A DNA stretch of 64,000 bases, from assembly GCA_917880885.1 (NCBI GenBank), contig OU862907.1, positions 66,831,072 to 66,895,071 of the forward strand. Reading direction: 5' to 3'. The stretch comes from Limnephilus marmoratus (lineage: Eukaryota; Arthropoda; Insecta; Trichoptera; Limnephilidae). The notes beneath the pieces are model-generated. The model did not search any database. It was not told the DNA's origin and worked only from the letters and a program-made list of their open reading frames with translations. Shown piece by piece: positions 21,228 through 31,714 of the stretch (positions are counted from its first letter, which is position 1; each line of letters begins with the position of its first letter). Made by a program: the position numbers and the translations under genes.

Positions 21228-21896
21228 TTAGCATTAATTAATGGAATTCTTATTTTAAAATATAATATTATTAATTTTTCAATAGAACTCAATGTTATTA
21301 AACGAATTGCTATTAATAATGGATACAACACCAATTTAATTGAAAACATTCTCAATAAAAAATATAAGAATAAATTCCTTAAATCATATATCTATCCTGT
21401 ACAAAAGGATCAGGAAAGGAAAAAATGGAAGAAAATTATGTATTTCAATAATAAAATCTCTAATGCCTTGACAAAGAATGCACCGAATGAAATTCTTCCT
21501 GTATTTTATGCAAATAATAAACTTAAAAATTATATTGTAAATAATAAAGATAGAGATTCCAAAATGAAAAAATCTGGAATTTATAAATTGAAATGTAATG
21601 ATTGTGATTTCTTTTATATAGGTAAAACTTCGAGAAACTTTGAAATAAGGATTAAAGAGCATATGAAAGCTTTAAATAATAATAGTTTCTCGGAGTTTGC
21701 CAACCATTTAATAGAAACTAGTCATACCTTTAATTTTAACAGTGGAATAGAATTAATTCATTGTAATGTCAATGGCATTCAGTTAGATAAATTAGAAATT
21801 TTAGAGATTAGAAAGAGTGTTAATGCAAATTTAAATATTATTAATAATCAAAAATTGTTTTTAAATGACCCATTATTAAATATATTCCCCTTTTAA
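21228..21896 (+). pseudogene. Penelope-like GIY-YIG endonuclease domain (partial ORF)
   Basis: The frame is open from 21228 to the stop at 21896 (222 residues), without a start because the copy is 5'-truncated; the first Met is at 21438. A linker-type region (IKRIAINNGYNTNLIENILN) leads into SGIYKLKCNDCDFFYIGKTS, the GIY...YIG signature, then RNFEIRIKEHMKAL, with the conserved Arg-x3-His arrangement of the nuclease. Downstream is FANHLIETSHTFNF, matching the usual His/Asn region, and the ORF ends in a short Asn-rich tail. In complete elements this nuclease sits after the reverse transcriptase and is thought to nick the target. No stop interrupts this part. Confidence in the domain is high; activity is not expected for a fragment. 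Confidence 0.85.
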
Positions 21897-22041
21897 ATTT
21901 TTTAAAATTTTTTAAATTGTTCTATATTGCCCCTCGTCCCTTAAACATTATTTTCTTTCTAATTTTATTATTGTTTATGTCGATTATTTTTCTATTACCT
22001 ATATATATATGTCCTTATTTAAAATTAGTTCTGTCATAACC

Positions 22042-22069
22042 CTGAAGAAGTCAGCTTTGCTGACGAAAC
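22042..22069 (+). ncRNA. hammerhead-ribozyme-like fold in Penelope 3' region
   Basis: CTGAAGA (fits CUGANGA), a GTCAGC/GCTGAC stem with loop TTT, then GAAAC, in the order of a hammerhead core. One extra A separates the CUGANGA box from helix II, so activity is uncertain. Penelope-like elements are known to carry such motifs. Confidence 0.45.
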
Positions 22070-22164
22070 ATGTCGGTTTTATAAACAATAAAAGTGGTAA
22101 AAACCAAGTAATTTATTAATTTCAATATTATTAAAGTTTTTGAAGTGAATGTTTTAAGTTTTAG

Positions 22165-22375
22165 CGCAGTTGTGATTTGAAATTCGGTGAAATGGAAAAG
22201 CGGCACTAAAGACAAACAGTATGTGTAGGATTTAGTCTGCGGGAGAATGGGTAGAATAATCGGTCTTCTATTTGTGCGGTGCTTCGTAGTCTCCCCACTC
22301 TTGTCTACTTTAGTTTTCTGAAGGTTTCACTTCTACCGCCTGTGAATTGCACAGTATGATATTTTACATTAATGA
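22165..22375 (-). repeat. ~235-bp dispersed/tandem repeat unit
   Basis: The family is marked by GTGCGGTGCTTCGTAG, TGTCTACTTTAGTTTTCTGA and AGGTTTCACTTCTACCGC. Other copies: 23070-23250, 24390-24845 (two in tandem, opposite strand), 31272-31420, 32825-33030, 34690-35180 (two in tandem). Confidence 0.75.
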
Positions 22376-22415
22376 AATTGCCATTGGAATATTATGTAGG
22401 ACGTTTTATAACGTA

Positions 22416-23068
22416 CTAGCTGACCCGGACACGCGTTGCTGTGGCTAATAAAACACAACTTCATCTACTGGATGGTTATTCAACCTTTATAACCACCGCC
22501 ATCTTTGAGTTTATCGCGAAGAGACAGACAGATGCCGCGGAGGACTTTAATTTATAATACGTAGAGATGGTGTGAAAGATTATAATAATGTGCATGAAAT
22601 GCTTGAGGTAAATAACGTATTTAAGTTAATAAGGATTAATACTGTATCCGTCTAAATAACTTTCCAATTACCGCAATGTACATGACTATTCTTTTAGAAG
22701 ATAGAATGGGTATAGTAAGCTATCCGTAAAAGATAGATATATTCCTTCGTGGACTTTTTTGTAGATCTATAAAAGAGGAATATCCCACCGTGCATTGTTT
22801 TGTTATATCCTAAAAGTATTAGGCAGCGTTTTCGATGAAAGCTACCAGGCGGCTTGACTTTTTCCGACACTTCTAACAATTATCGTTGTGTTTCAACCAA
22901 AATCTTGACAAATTTCAACAAAATCTCGACAAATCCTTGGCAAATTACATACCTAAACCTTCCTCATGAAAGACTTTATCTATTGGGGAAAACCGCATGA
23001 AAATCCGTTTAGTAGAGTTTATCGCGAACAGACAGACAGACGACGCGGGGGACTTTAATTTATAATAC
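22416..23068 (-). mobile_element. long non-autonomous Helitron, second copy
   Basis: Its left end is ACTAGCTGACCCGGACACGC. It runs in parallel with 19994-20648 through GATGCCGCGGAGGACTTTAA and the GACAGACAGACG block. The extreme 5' end has been replaced by the 235-bp repeat unit. Confidence 0.75.
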
Positions 23069-23249
23069 ACTAAAACTAAAACTAAAAAGACACCAAACAT
23101 ATATCTACAAGATTTTAGCCTGCGAGAAAATAATGGAAAGTATAACCGGCCTCCTCCTTGTGCGGTGCTTCGTAGCCTCCCCACTTTTGTCCATTTTAGT
23201 TTTCTAAAGGTTTCACTTCTACCGCGTTTGAATTGCAGACTCTGTTTTT

Positions 23250-23415
23250 TTTAAATGTGTGTTTCGCAAGGGTTCCAATTGTTTCCGCCTGGAGTCATTG
23301 AGACTATTGCATCCCCATTTGGGGTAGGTATGTTGTGAGGCTGAAGATAGTGGGGAGGGGAAGGAGATTGGGAAGTGGAAGGTGGGAAACACCTGGCTAT
23401 TCTAATAATTAAATT
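23250..23415 (-). mobile_element. SINE-B tail fragment
   Basis: In reverse it carries CTTCAGCCTCACAACATACC, GGGATGC and the TGACTCCAG block of the SINE-B 3' half. The tRNA head is missing. Confidence 0.65.
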
Positions 23416-23744
23416 GTTTTGAGTATTGTCAGATTCTTATATTATTTTATCATGAAAAAATTCTAATAAAATAATAGTTTGACATTCTCCGGATATTGTC
23501 GATTCATAAATTCGTCTTCCGAAGATTGCCGAGCTGTTCCGAAGGTTGCCGAATGCCGCCGGCCTGTCTGTCCACACTTGTATTACATTATACCTACATG
23601 TTATTATAATATTTATACTAACTGACGTGGACCCGGCGTTGCTCGGGGTTAAAAATGGGGTTGGTGACGTTGGTGTAGAGTAAAATTTTTAGATTGTGAT
23701 TTGTGTTTTTTCAAACATTTTATCCATACGGCAGGTCTAAAAAT

Positions 23745-24000
23745 ATATATATTCCTCCGGACCTATGTCATATTTGGGGATGCTGTGTGGACGGTCTTTT
23801 TAAGGAAAGGAAGTTCTGGGAAGGAAAATGGTGTGCAGGAATGGGTAGGAATCTGGGGGTCAAGTGTGTCCAGGAGTGACGGAAGTATGAATCCATCACT
23901 CCCAATGTGGTGCAAAGCCATGTTTTCAGAGAGACTTGCTGGAGAAATTAAAATGTCTCCCTTAACCAGTCTCTCCCGATCCGGCCTGCCACGCAGAAGA
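23745..24000 (-). mobile_element. SINE-A half, head-to-head with the next copy
   Basis: Matches SINE-A in reverse from the tail side (GGGGATGCTGTGTGGACGGT) to CTCCCGATCCGGCCTGCCAC. It abuts a plus-strand copy, giving an inverted pair. Confidence 0.75.
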
Positions 24001-24385
24001 TTTCATCATTTTGAGAGGAGGGTATGGGTACCGCCGCCCTGGGAGCCATTTATTGGATGACTAACATCTCTGCCATAGGTCACCCCGCGTACATGCGGTG
24101 TGGTTTGGTTAGGTCTTTGCGGCACATGTGTTTGCAATCCTCCTGCGTGACAGACTGGTTGAGGGAGAACTTTTTTACCTCTTCAGCGGACTCTCTAGAT
24201 CCATCATCTAGTCACTTCTGGACACGCTGACCCCCAGATTCCTATACACTTTTCAAACCTTTTTCCTTCCCAGAATTTCCTCTCCTTCCTTTTATTAAAA
24301 AGACCCTCCACAGTATCTCTAAAGATGACAGGTCCCGAAGGGCACAATTTTCCTCAAGGTCTCCTGTGTGAGGTTATGCAAAAAA
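24001..24385 (+). mobile_element. SINE-A copy
   Basis: Runs from GGGTATGGGTACCGCCGCCC to the tail near GTGTGAGGTTATGCAAAAAA. It shows several differences from other copies, so it is an older insertion. Confidence 0.8.
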
Positions 24386-24389
24386 ATTA

Positions 24390-24845
24390 CAATTGTGCAG
24401 TTCACACGCGGTAGAAGTGAAATCTTCAGAAAACTAAAGTAGACAAGAGCGGGGACGTTACTAAGCACCGCACAAAGAGGAGACCGATTATACTATCTCA
24501 TTCTCTCGCTTGCTAAATCCTATAGATGTATGTGTTTGTCTCTTTTTAGTGTAGCTATTTTTCGTTTCATCAAGTTAGAAATCACTTCGGTGCTAAAAAA
24601 GTTGTCACTTCAAAAATTAAAAGTCTGCAATTCACGCGCGGTAGAAGTGAAACCTTCAGAAAACTAAAGTAGACAAGAGTAGGGAGGCTACGAAGCACAG
24701 CACAAAGAGTAGACCAATTATTCTATCTCATTCTTTTGCAAGCTAAATCTATGTCTCTTTTTAGTGTCGCAATTTTTCGTTTCATCGAGTTTAAGATAAC
24801 AACGGTGCTAAAGAAGATTTCACTTCAAAAATTAAAAATCTCATA
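24390..24845 (+). repeat. two tandem ~235-bp units
   Basis: Both units start at GCAGTTCACACGCGG or GCAATTCACGCGCGG and end near CACTTCAAAAATTAAAA. They contain ACTAAAGTAGACAAGAG and TCTCTTTTTAGTGT. The tandem layout here and at 34.7 kb suggests satellite-like growth. Confidence 0.8.
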
Positions 24846-25334
24846 TTCAAGTGCTGAGATAATGCGCAATAATGAAACAAACATACCTACATACATTAAT
24901 TTTTTTATATTATATGAATATTTTTACTCCGTGCAACCTTTCTGGTAATGGGCTCTATGACAGTGTTATAGGTAGGTACTCTATAACACTTATAATATAC
25001 TGTCATAATACTGATAAAGATTGGTTATTTGTCATGTACAAATAAATATGACATACAGGTTAAAGTACTTGTCAACTATAACTGTCAATTTATTGTAGCA
25101 CCTGTAGGGACTTATATTGGCCATTATTTTATGGCTGTTGATTGTTATTTATTTTTGTCTTACGTGAAGAGCGCACAAGAGTCTCAAATGCCCGTAGCCA
25201 GTTGATTAGAATCATTCAATGGATAATAGATTTGAATGAAAATTTCCACGTCTAGTACAACCACCACCCTTTTGAAAGGACATTAAAAATGACGAAAAAA
25301 ACCCGTAAGGTAACTTTTTACCATGATCTACCTA

Positions 25335-26700
25335 TCTATTAATATAAAAATGAATCGCTAAATGTGTTGCTAAAGCTGAAGTCACAAGGTTCACTCGGAT
25401 GACGGTTTACTCGATGAAATGTTCCATTCTCGTTTCACCGAGTGTTCACACGGTTCCTTCGAAGGAAGAGTTCACTCGACATTCTCGCTACGAAGTCGTC
25501 GAGAGTAGTCGCGGCCGCATTGGAATTCGTCCGGCGCTGACGGCTAAGTTCGGGAATATTTACGATTTCAATTGACATTTCCGATAACGTCGAAGTAAAT
25601 AAATTTCAGCACCATAAAATGAACATATGGTTAAATACTAACCTGAAAACTGATATCTATCAGTATTTTTGAACAATGAACATTTTTTTATTCCAAAATA
25701 GGCCTCGGTTTGCAATAAAATCCATATAAATGGAATATTTATTAACGTATCCAAAAACTAAAAACTGTTTTGGAAAGGTGATGAAATATGCTTCCAAAAT
25801 TTATTATTAGAAATAACCACGTAATTTTTTAAATAGAGTAATTTTTAATATAAACTTTTAAAAGTTAAAAAATGGCTCTCCTTGCTTTTTATTCTAACTA
25901 AAATTACTGGTTAACAAAAGAAATATAAAAACACACACTTATTTTGTTAGACAAATAAATTATAAACGTTTCTGTCACCTCACTTTTTTATCGTTTCATA
26001 TAAAAATAATTCATAAAAAATTCACAATGTTTCATAATTTTATTTTCAAATTCGATCAGAAACTTTGGTTCCATAGAAGTGTACATTCGTATTCGTTTGT
26101 GGTTAATCGTTATATTGAATATATAGAGCATTATTTTCTCTTTCTAATACCGTTTAGATCATATTTTTCACTATGATAGTAAGGGAGAAACAACGATTTC
26201 TATGAGACGTGTAGGAGTTATTTCGAAAAGCGAACTAAACGGAGCATTTTGACGTTTAAGCCGCTCCGGCTACTCGTCCTCACGCCAGAACATTTCGGCC
26301 GACTAATTTGCGGGTGAAAGACTGTTCACTTGAGTGTTCACACACATCATTCGCGTCACGTGATGTTAAATTCCGGTTGCGAGTGAACAGTGCCGAAGGA
26401 AGCATTCCAACATTGTTAGAATGCTTCATTCGGAACTGTCTCTATTCACTTTCGTGTTCACACGGTTCATTTCGAGGGAAAGAGGCGGAATGAAATCACG
26501 AAATGAACGATAAATGAATGGTGTGAATGGGCTATAAGCGCAAATCTCGAGATCAGCTGAACCGATTTCGCTAATTCTTTTTTTAGAATATTCCTTGAAG
26601 TACGAGGATGGTTCTTACGGAGAGAAAAATTAAGAAAATTGCGCGGAAAATTGGATAATTTCAGAAAAACCTATTACTAACCTAAACGACTATCGCACGT
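25335..26700 (+). mobile_element. Helitron interrupted by a 1.16-kb element
   Basis: 25335-25373 (TCTATTAATATAAAAATGAA, then TGTGTTGCTAA) continues at 26535 with TAAGCGCAAATCTCGAG and the CGATTTCGCTAATTC block, a Helitron 5' region. The 3' end was not found. Confidence 0.65.
25374..26534. mobile_element. DNA element inserted in a Helitron, TSD TAA
   Basis: The split Helitron gives TAA at 25371-25373 and 26535-26537, the 3-bp target type of PIF/Harbinger elements. Ends share only AGC and TCAC, so TIRs are decayed or misjudged. The GC-rich ends carry repeated GTTCACACGG-like motifs. The AT-rich middle is related to 29000-29420, 39400-39660, 49720-50690 and 51179-51900. Confidence 0.55.
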
Positions 26701-26791
26701 TTGACAGTTAGCGTGTTTGAGAATGACATTTTGCAAAACAATGATTGTTAAATAAGGATTTAAAGTGGGTACTCCCCTAATAGTTTGAATC

Positions 26792-27434
26792 CATAGACAT
26801 CCAAATTCAATAGACCAGAAATAACAGGTGAGGGGAAAAATCAACTATGGCGGTACGAAGAGGGGAAGATGACTGTCATTGGTTGAAAAATTAATCTGAC
26901 AGTATATAGGCATCTCGCATTATAATATCATCATTTAGTTCTTAAAAGCAAAATCTGCTTTGAATGAATAGACCTTTTTACATGGGAGCGCGAATTGCTT
27001 GCCACGATAATAAAATATTTGCGTAGGCCAAATGTACACCCCAAAAAGATTCGCCCGTTTTCACATAGCAATATTTTTTTGCCGTGTTTAGTTAAGACAC
27101 TTTTACAAATGTTTCATAATTTACTTACCCCTGTAACCAGCGACGAGCACACTAAGGAACCGCCCACATTTATGTGCACACTGATATGTAGGTATGTTGT
27201 ATAGCACAAGCTACTGTTTTGGCGTGTTATTTTTTCGTTAAATGTATAGATGTTAGCTTCGCGCTGCCCACGGCAAGAATGATGACGTCACACATTTTAG
27301 ATTCAAGCGATTCTCTATCCCCTCCACATGGGGCGAACTGGCGCCAAGGAGGAGCTCCAGCCGGTTCCATGGCGAGGGGGAAATAATACGTTTTTATCAC
27401 TTAGGGCAGGTCCAGATATATTCATATGTCCGTG
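26792..27434 (+). mobile_element. hAT-family copy 2, 8-bp TSD TTTGAATC
   Basis: The ends are CATAGACATCCAAATT and CATATGTCCGTG. TTTGAATC is duplicated exactly at 26784-26791 and 27435-27442. 643 bp, non-coding. Confidence 0.9.
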
Positions 27435-27444
27435 TTTGAATCGA

Positions 27445-28030
27445 ATCAAGAATTTTAGATATTTTAAATTTTATTTTTATTTTTTTTTATTTTTATTTTT
27501 TTTATTTATTTATTTTAGCATATAAAATATAATAAACATTTAGATAATGTAGTAATTTGCGTACATGTTCATTTTAAAATACGTTAATACCACTCTTCCA
27601 TGGAAGCATTAGCTTGTGTCTGGAAGAGTAGTGTACATTTTTAATGCTATATTTAAGTTCTTAAATTACAATGTGAATGTAAAAAACAATAAGTTGTAAG
27701 TTCGGTGATATGTAATTAGTTGCTAAAAACATACAAAATTTAACTTATTTGAAGAACAGAGTATCACTTGGAAACTGAGTTATAAGTAGTTGTTCTTGAG
27801 ATTAGATTAGTCGGAAACTTTTTTTTTTGTTTTTTTTTTATATTATCTTTAAAATATTTTTTAACAGTGTTTATTAATTGGATTTTATCATTAATTTTTC
27901 TAATTTCATCCGGTAATCGGTTGAAAATAAGTCTTCCTTGATAAGTATAATAATTTTGTGCAAAGGAAGTGTTTAATTTTGGGTACCTATGTAGGTACCT
28001 ATGTTAGGTACCAAATGTTAGGTACCAAAT
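27445..28030. other. unassigned AT-rich DNA
   Basis: Contains a T-rich stretch (27460-27520), a LINE-tail-like segment near 27540-27960, and four closely spaced copies of GGTACC within TAGGTACC-like units at 27984-28030. No gene was seen. Confidence 0.35.
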
Positions 28031-28039
28031 TTAATATAC

Positions 28040-28429
28040 ACGAAGAATGGAAATTTGAATAAAAATTGTAAAAGGTGGCACGTGGGCTGTTTAAAAACTG
28101 AATGTACTGGGATTGAATATATGGAACGCGGGAGGAGGGTTGGCGGGACGAGGGAGCGGGAAAGGGAAGAGGGAAGGCGGGGAAGGTAAAACGGGAACGC
28201 GGAAGGGGAGATGGGACCTGGGAGGGGGGAGGGGAAGTCGGGAGGAGGGTTCGCGGGACGGGGGAAGGGGAGAGGGAAGGTGGAGGTGACGGAGTGGGAA
28301 CGCGAGAGGGGAAGAGGTCGCAGGAGAAGAAGGGGAGGCGGAAGGGGAACGGGACGAATGGGAAAGGACACGCAGGGAGAAACAATTTCTTTATTAAATG
28401 GCATAGCAACGCATGCCGGGACCGGCTAG
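28040..28429 (+). mobile_element. Helitron 3' part, abutting the next Helitron
   Basis: Contains AACTGAATGTACTGGGATTG, a long G/A-rich tract, and the end GCATGCCGGGACCGGCTAG at 28429. The next base begins a new Helitron. Confidence 0.75.
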
Positions 28430-28757
28430 TCTATAATATAAAAATGAATCGCTGAATGTGTTGCTAAGCGCATAACTTTCCAACGACTGCACCAAATTGG
28501 ATAATTATTTTTTTTTGTGTGTTCGTTATTGTCAGGACAAGGATTTTATAAAACTTCCGGTGAGCTCTGGTATTATGAAATTTGTTTAAAAAAATTGCTA
28601 TTGGTGGCACGCGAGGTTTGAAAACTGAATGTACGGAAAGCGTGAGAGAGGGGGGAGGGGGGAAGGAGTGGGAAGGGTTTCGGGGGTGGGGCGGGGAAGG
28701 GGGGAGAGGGGGGGGAAGGGGCTAGGCGAGGGGAGGTGGGGGGGGAGGGAGGGCAGT

Positions 28758-28791
<34 letters not shown>

Positions 28792-28849
28792 GGAGGCGGA
28801 GTGGGAACCCCCCTTACACCATGCAAGCGAAGCCGCGGGAAAAAGCTGG
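28430..28849 (+). mobile_element. second Helitron in perfect tandem
   Basis: Starts TCTATAATATAAAAATGAAT right at the CTAG end of the previous element and ends AAAAAGCTGG before T. Includes a run of more than 30 G near 28758-28790. Confidence 0.7.
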
Positions 28850-28999
28850 TTTATTTAATATTTATGTTTATTTTTAACCCGTTTATTCACAGGAGACCAT
28901 ATTTGTCCCAAAGCACATAGGTCTCATATAAAAAGTTTGTAACTCCCTTTCTATCATACTTAGAAATATGTTCTAATCGGTGTTAGAAAGGAAAAACAC

Positions 29000-29420
29000 C
29001 ACGCTTTATATTCAAATCTAAAAAAATAGCCACCAAAAAAGTAAAATGTACACTTTTATGTACACAAAGTTTTGAATCGCAAATTGAAAAAAGAATTTGA
29101 AACTTCGGGAATTTTTTAAAATTATTTTTTATAGCGCGACAAAAAAGTGAGGTTACAATATGTGTTTGTTGTACATTTGTCTAATAAAATATGTATTTGT
29201 TTTTATTTTTTATATTAAAGTTTTTAGTTAGAAAAAACGTAAGGTGAGCCATTTTGAAAACTTTTTATGTTTGTATGCAAAAATTTTATAATTAAAAAAA
29301 AAGTTTTTTTTTTAAATTATATAATTTAAAAGCGTATTTCATCACCTTTCTAAAACAGTTTTTGGTTTTTGAATGTGTTCAGAAATATTCCAAATATTTG
29401 CATTTTATTGTAAAGCGAAA
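29000..29420 (-). repeat. dispersed AT-rich repeat (same family as 25.9 and 50.5 kb)
   Basis: Shares AAACACCACGCTTTATATTC, GTGAGGTTACAAT and a TTCATCACCTTTCTAAAACA block with 25590-26100, 39400-39660, 49720-50690 and 51179-51900, in varying orientation. Probably remains of the DNA element seen at 25374. Confidence 0.55.
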
Positions 29421-29562
29421 ATATTTTGACCATCCGAAAAAATGCCAAATTTTTGAAGGGTAGTAGTAAGGGTAATTAATGAGTAGAACCTTAAGACAAT
29501 GAAAATAATGTTGGTAGTTTTTGTCAAAGTATGATACAGTTAAATATGACCGAATCGGATAA

Positions 29563-30030
29563 GGACACACTAGCTCAGTTGGTAGAGTTGCGGCCCGGAA
29601 GCGTATTTACAATCCCTAACGCGTTTGAGTCGCTTTAAATTTTCAATATCAAAATTTAAATATTTAGAAATAAAATTATTAATTTCTAATATACACATTG
29701 GAAAGATTATTTTATCTAGATTTTAGAACATTTTTTTGTTTTTGCAAAGTGATAAAAATTATCAATATAGAGGTGTATTTACAATATATGGGAATAATAT
29801 TAAAATTTTAATATTTAGAAATAAAATTTTTAATTTTTAATATACACATTGGAAAGATTATTTTATCTAGATTTTAGAACAATTTTTGTTTTTGCAATGT
29901 GATAAAAAATAACCAATATAGAGGTATATTTAAAATGTAAATTGTCGTTACCGCGACTGAATCGGTATAGGTTTTGTAAATACGCGGCCCGGAAAGCCGA
30001 AGGTCCTGGGTTCGAGTGCCAGATGTGACC
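29563..30030 (+). repeat. tRNA-like repeat interrupted by a MITE
   Basis: With the MITE (29601-29985) and one target copy removed, the sequence runs GGACACACTAGCTCAGTTGG ... GGTTCGAGTGCCAGATGTGA and folds as a tRNA with one acceptor mismatch. The A and B boxes are recognisable. Both flanks match the tRNA-like copy at 19804 and the 3' flank at 19450, so this is a repeat family. The insertion falls in the anticodon arm. Confidence 0.65.
29601..29985 (+). mobile_element. MITE, long form, exact 9-bp TSD GGCCCGGAA
   Basis: Ends GCGTATTTAC and GTAAATACGC, with GGCCCGGAA at 29592-29600 and 29986-29994. Collinear with 12502-12890. Confidence 0.9.
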
Positions 30031-30478
30031 GTATCTTTTTCTTATTTTTTTTTGGTTTTCGAATTTTCGATTGAGTTTCGCTAATATTGTCTTCATTTTA
30101 TTAAATGACCTTTTTAACCTGCTTTTTCTTTCTTTTTTCATCAGTCTTAACGATCCGCTTTGTTGAATTGTCCGGTCACCATATTCTCCTAACACTCCTT
30201 TCTTCGTACTTTCGCTCTACAATATCTTCAATCAACAAATTCTCATTATTGCTTTACACTATTTTTATAATCAGTAAACTTAAGTCTAAAATTCGTCAGT
30301 GCGGTTTAGAAAGAGGAAAACGTTTTGTCTTCAGAGGAGTTTGTTGACCTAAATTAAAAAATTCGTCGCAAATTCTTAGGGAAATTTTTAAACTTATGTT
30401 TTCTGATAATTTAAAAATGATTAATTTTTAAAGTAGGCCATCTCGGAAGAAGTGCGCGTGATTGTGTGACGTAAGCCA
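30031..30478. other. tRNA-repeat 3' flank and unassigned DNA
   Basis: The first 80 bp (TTTTCGATTGAGTTTCGCTA) is the shared flank of the tRNA-like repeats. From about 30110 to 30478 nothing was recognised. Confidence 0.35.
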
Positions 30479-31176
30479 GGGTATCTAGCGTGGTCGATCG
30501 ATATAGGTTTTATCGAAAATGTCGGTAACTTGTCCTCGCTCCCGAGCACGACTGCAGGCCTCTAACGAACAAGTAGTAAGTAGTTCACGTCAAATAAAGC
30601 AGGAACCCTTAAGATGAAGTCATAGTAAATAATGCAAAATCATATGTTTTTGTTTTGAAAATTTGATCGCTTAGAAGTAATGTAGATGCTTCAATTAAAT
30701 ACTGCAAATAGAACATACCTTGGCCCTTAAAAATATCGGTCATTTTTTTTAGAAGTCTTTTAATAAGCCTATAAAAAAATAAAGTATAAGGTCTATAAAA
30801 CACACTTCCAAGCAAGTCCAAACTCTCCTATTTATAAACCACTTTTCGGATATGGTTTTATTGTATAATGTGGCAAATTCAGTTTATTTTATAATAATCG
30901 CAAAAAAAGTTGATATTTACACCCAGTCTTCCCAAAATAAAATAAAATATGCATTTTCGCGTTGATATTTTACAATACGGCCGCTAGTCGACGATTCAAA
31001 ATGAACCCTATGGCGTCCACCGAAGAACTACTACAGCACAGTAGTGAACTAGTGGATCGCCATCGTTGTGAACAACTGTTGTTTGTTCGTTAGCGGCCTG
31101 CAGTCTTGCTTGGGAGCGATGATAAGTTACCGACATTTTCGATAAAACCTATATCGATTGACCATGCTAAGTACCC
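30479..31176. mobile_element. DNA element with ~110-bp terminal inverted repeats
   Basis: Left end GGGTATCTAGCGTGGTCGAT and right end, read in reverse, GGGTACTTAGCATGGTCAAT. The arms stay alike for about 110 bp, through TATCGAAAATGTCGGTAACT and GACTGCAGGCC. No transposase frame and no clear target duplication. Confidence 0.8.
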
Positions 31177-31439
31177 AGATAGACATAAAAAGTGTTCGGA
31201 ATTTCGTAGTACAAACAGGAAACTGTTTTTAAATATCACTCAGAGAATACCAATAACCGTTTTTTAATGAATTTTTAAACCTTTTGAAGTAAAAACTTCT
31301 TAAGCACCGTTGTGATTTGAAACTCGATGAAACGGAAACGAGCGACACTAAAGAGGAAGAGAGGAGACAAACACACACATCTATAGAATTTAGCCTGTAA
31401 AAGAATGAGGTAACAATAAAATATTAATTCAATTCCCGA

Positions 31440-31600
31440 GTATTCGGTTCCGTTAAAACGTTGCTTGTCGTGTTTGGTGACCAGATCTGAATAGCCAGAT
31501 ACTTTCTCTCTCCACCTCCTTCCCCTCCCCACTAACCTTCTACACACCACATCACTAAACTCTTGAGCGGTATTCACATAAAACAAACAAAAAAGGTACT
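31440..31600 (+). mobile_element. SINE-B 3' half
   Basis: GTGTTTGGTGACCAGATCTG through CGGTATTCACATAAAACAAA matches the last 150 bp of SINE-B; the tRNA head is lost. Confidence 0.7.
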
Positions 31601-31714
31601 TACTTAATTTTAGTTATAATTTTGAGTTATTTACTATCTTTGTTAACTTCTTTTTACGTATTGTTTAACAAAAATGGCGCTATAAAAAAACAAGTATTAT
31701 TATTACTATTGTAG

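Larger units (their letters stand above)
21228..22110 (+). mobile_element. 5'-truncated Penelope-like element
   Basis: An open frame ending with a GIY-YIG endonuclease domain (21228-21896) is followed by a 3' region with a hammerhead-like fold at 22042-22069. That arrangement is typical of Penelope-like retroelements. The reverse transcriptase part is missing. The right limit, near AATTTATTAATTTC, is approximate. Confidence 0.75.

Noticed and set aside
23701..24230. 119-residue and 68-residue plus-strand frames
   Set aside because: They translate the inverted pair of SINE-A copies; equivalent frames appear wherever the SINE occurs.
28629..28877. Gly/Arg-rich 82-residue frame
   Set aside because: Translation of the poly-G tract of a Helitron.
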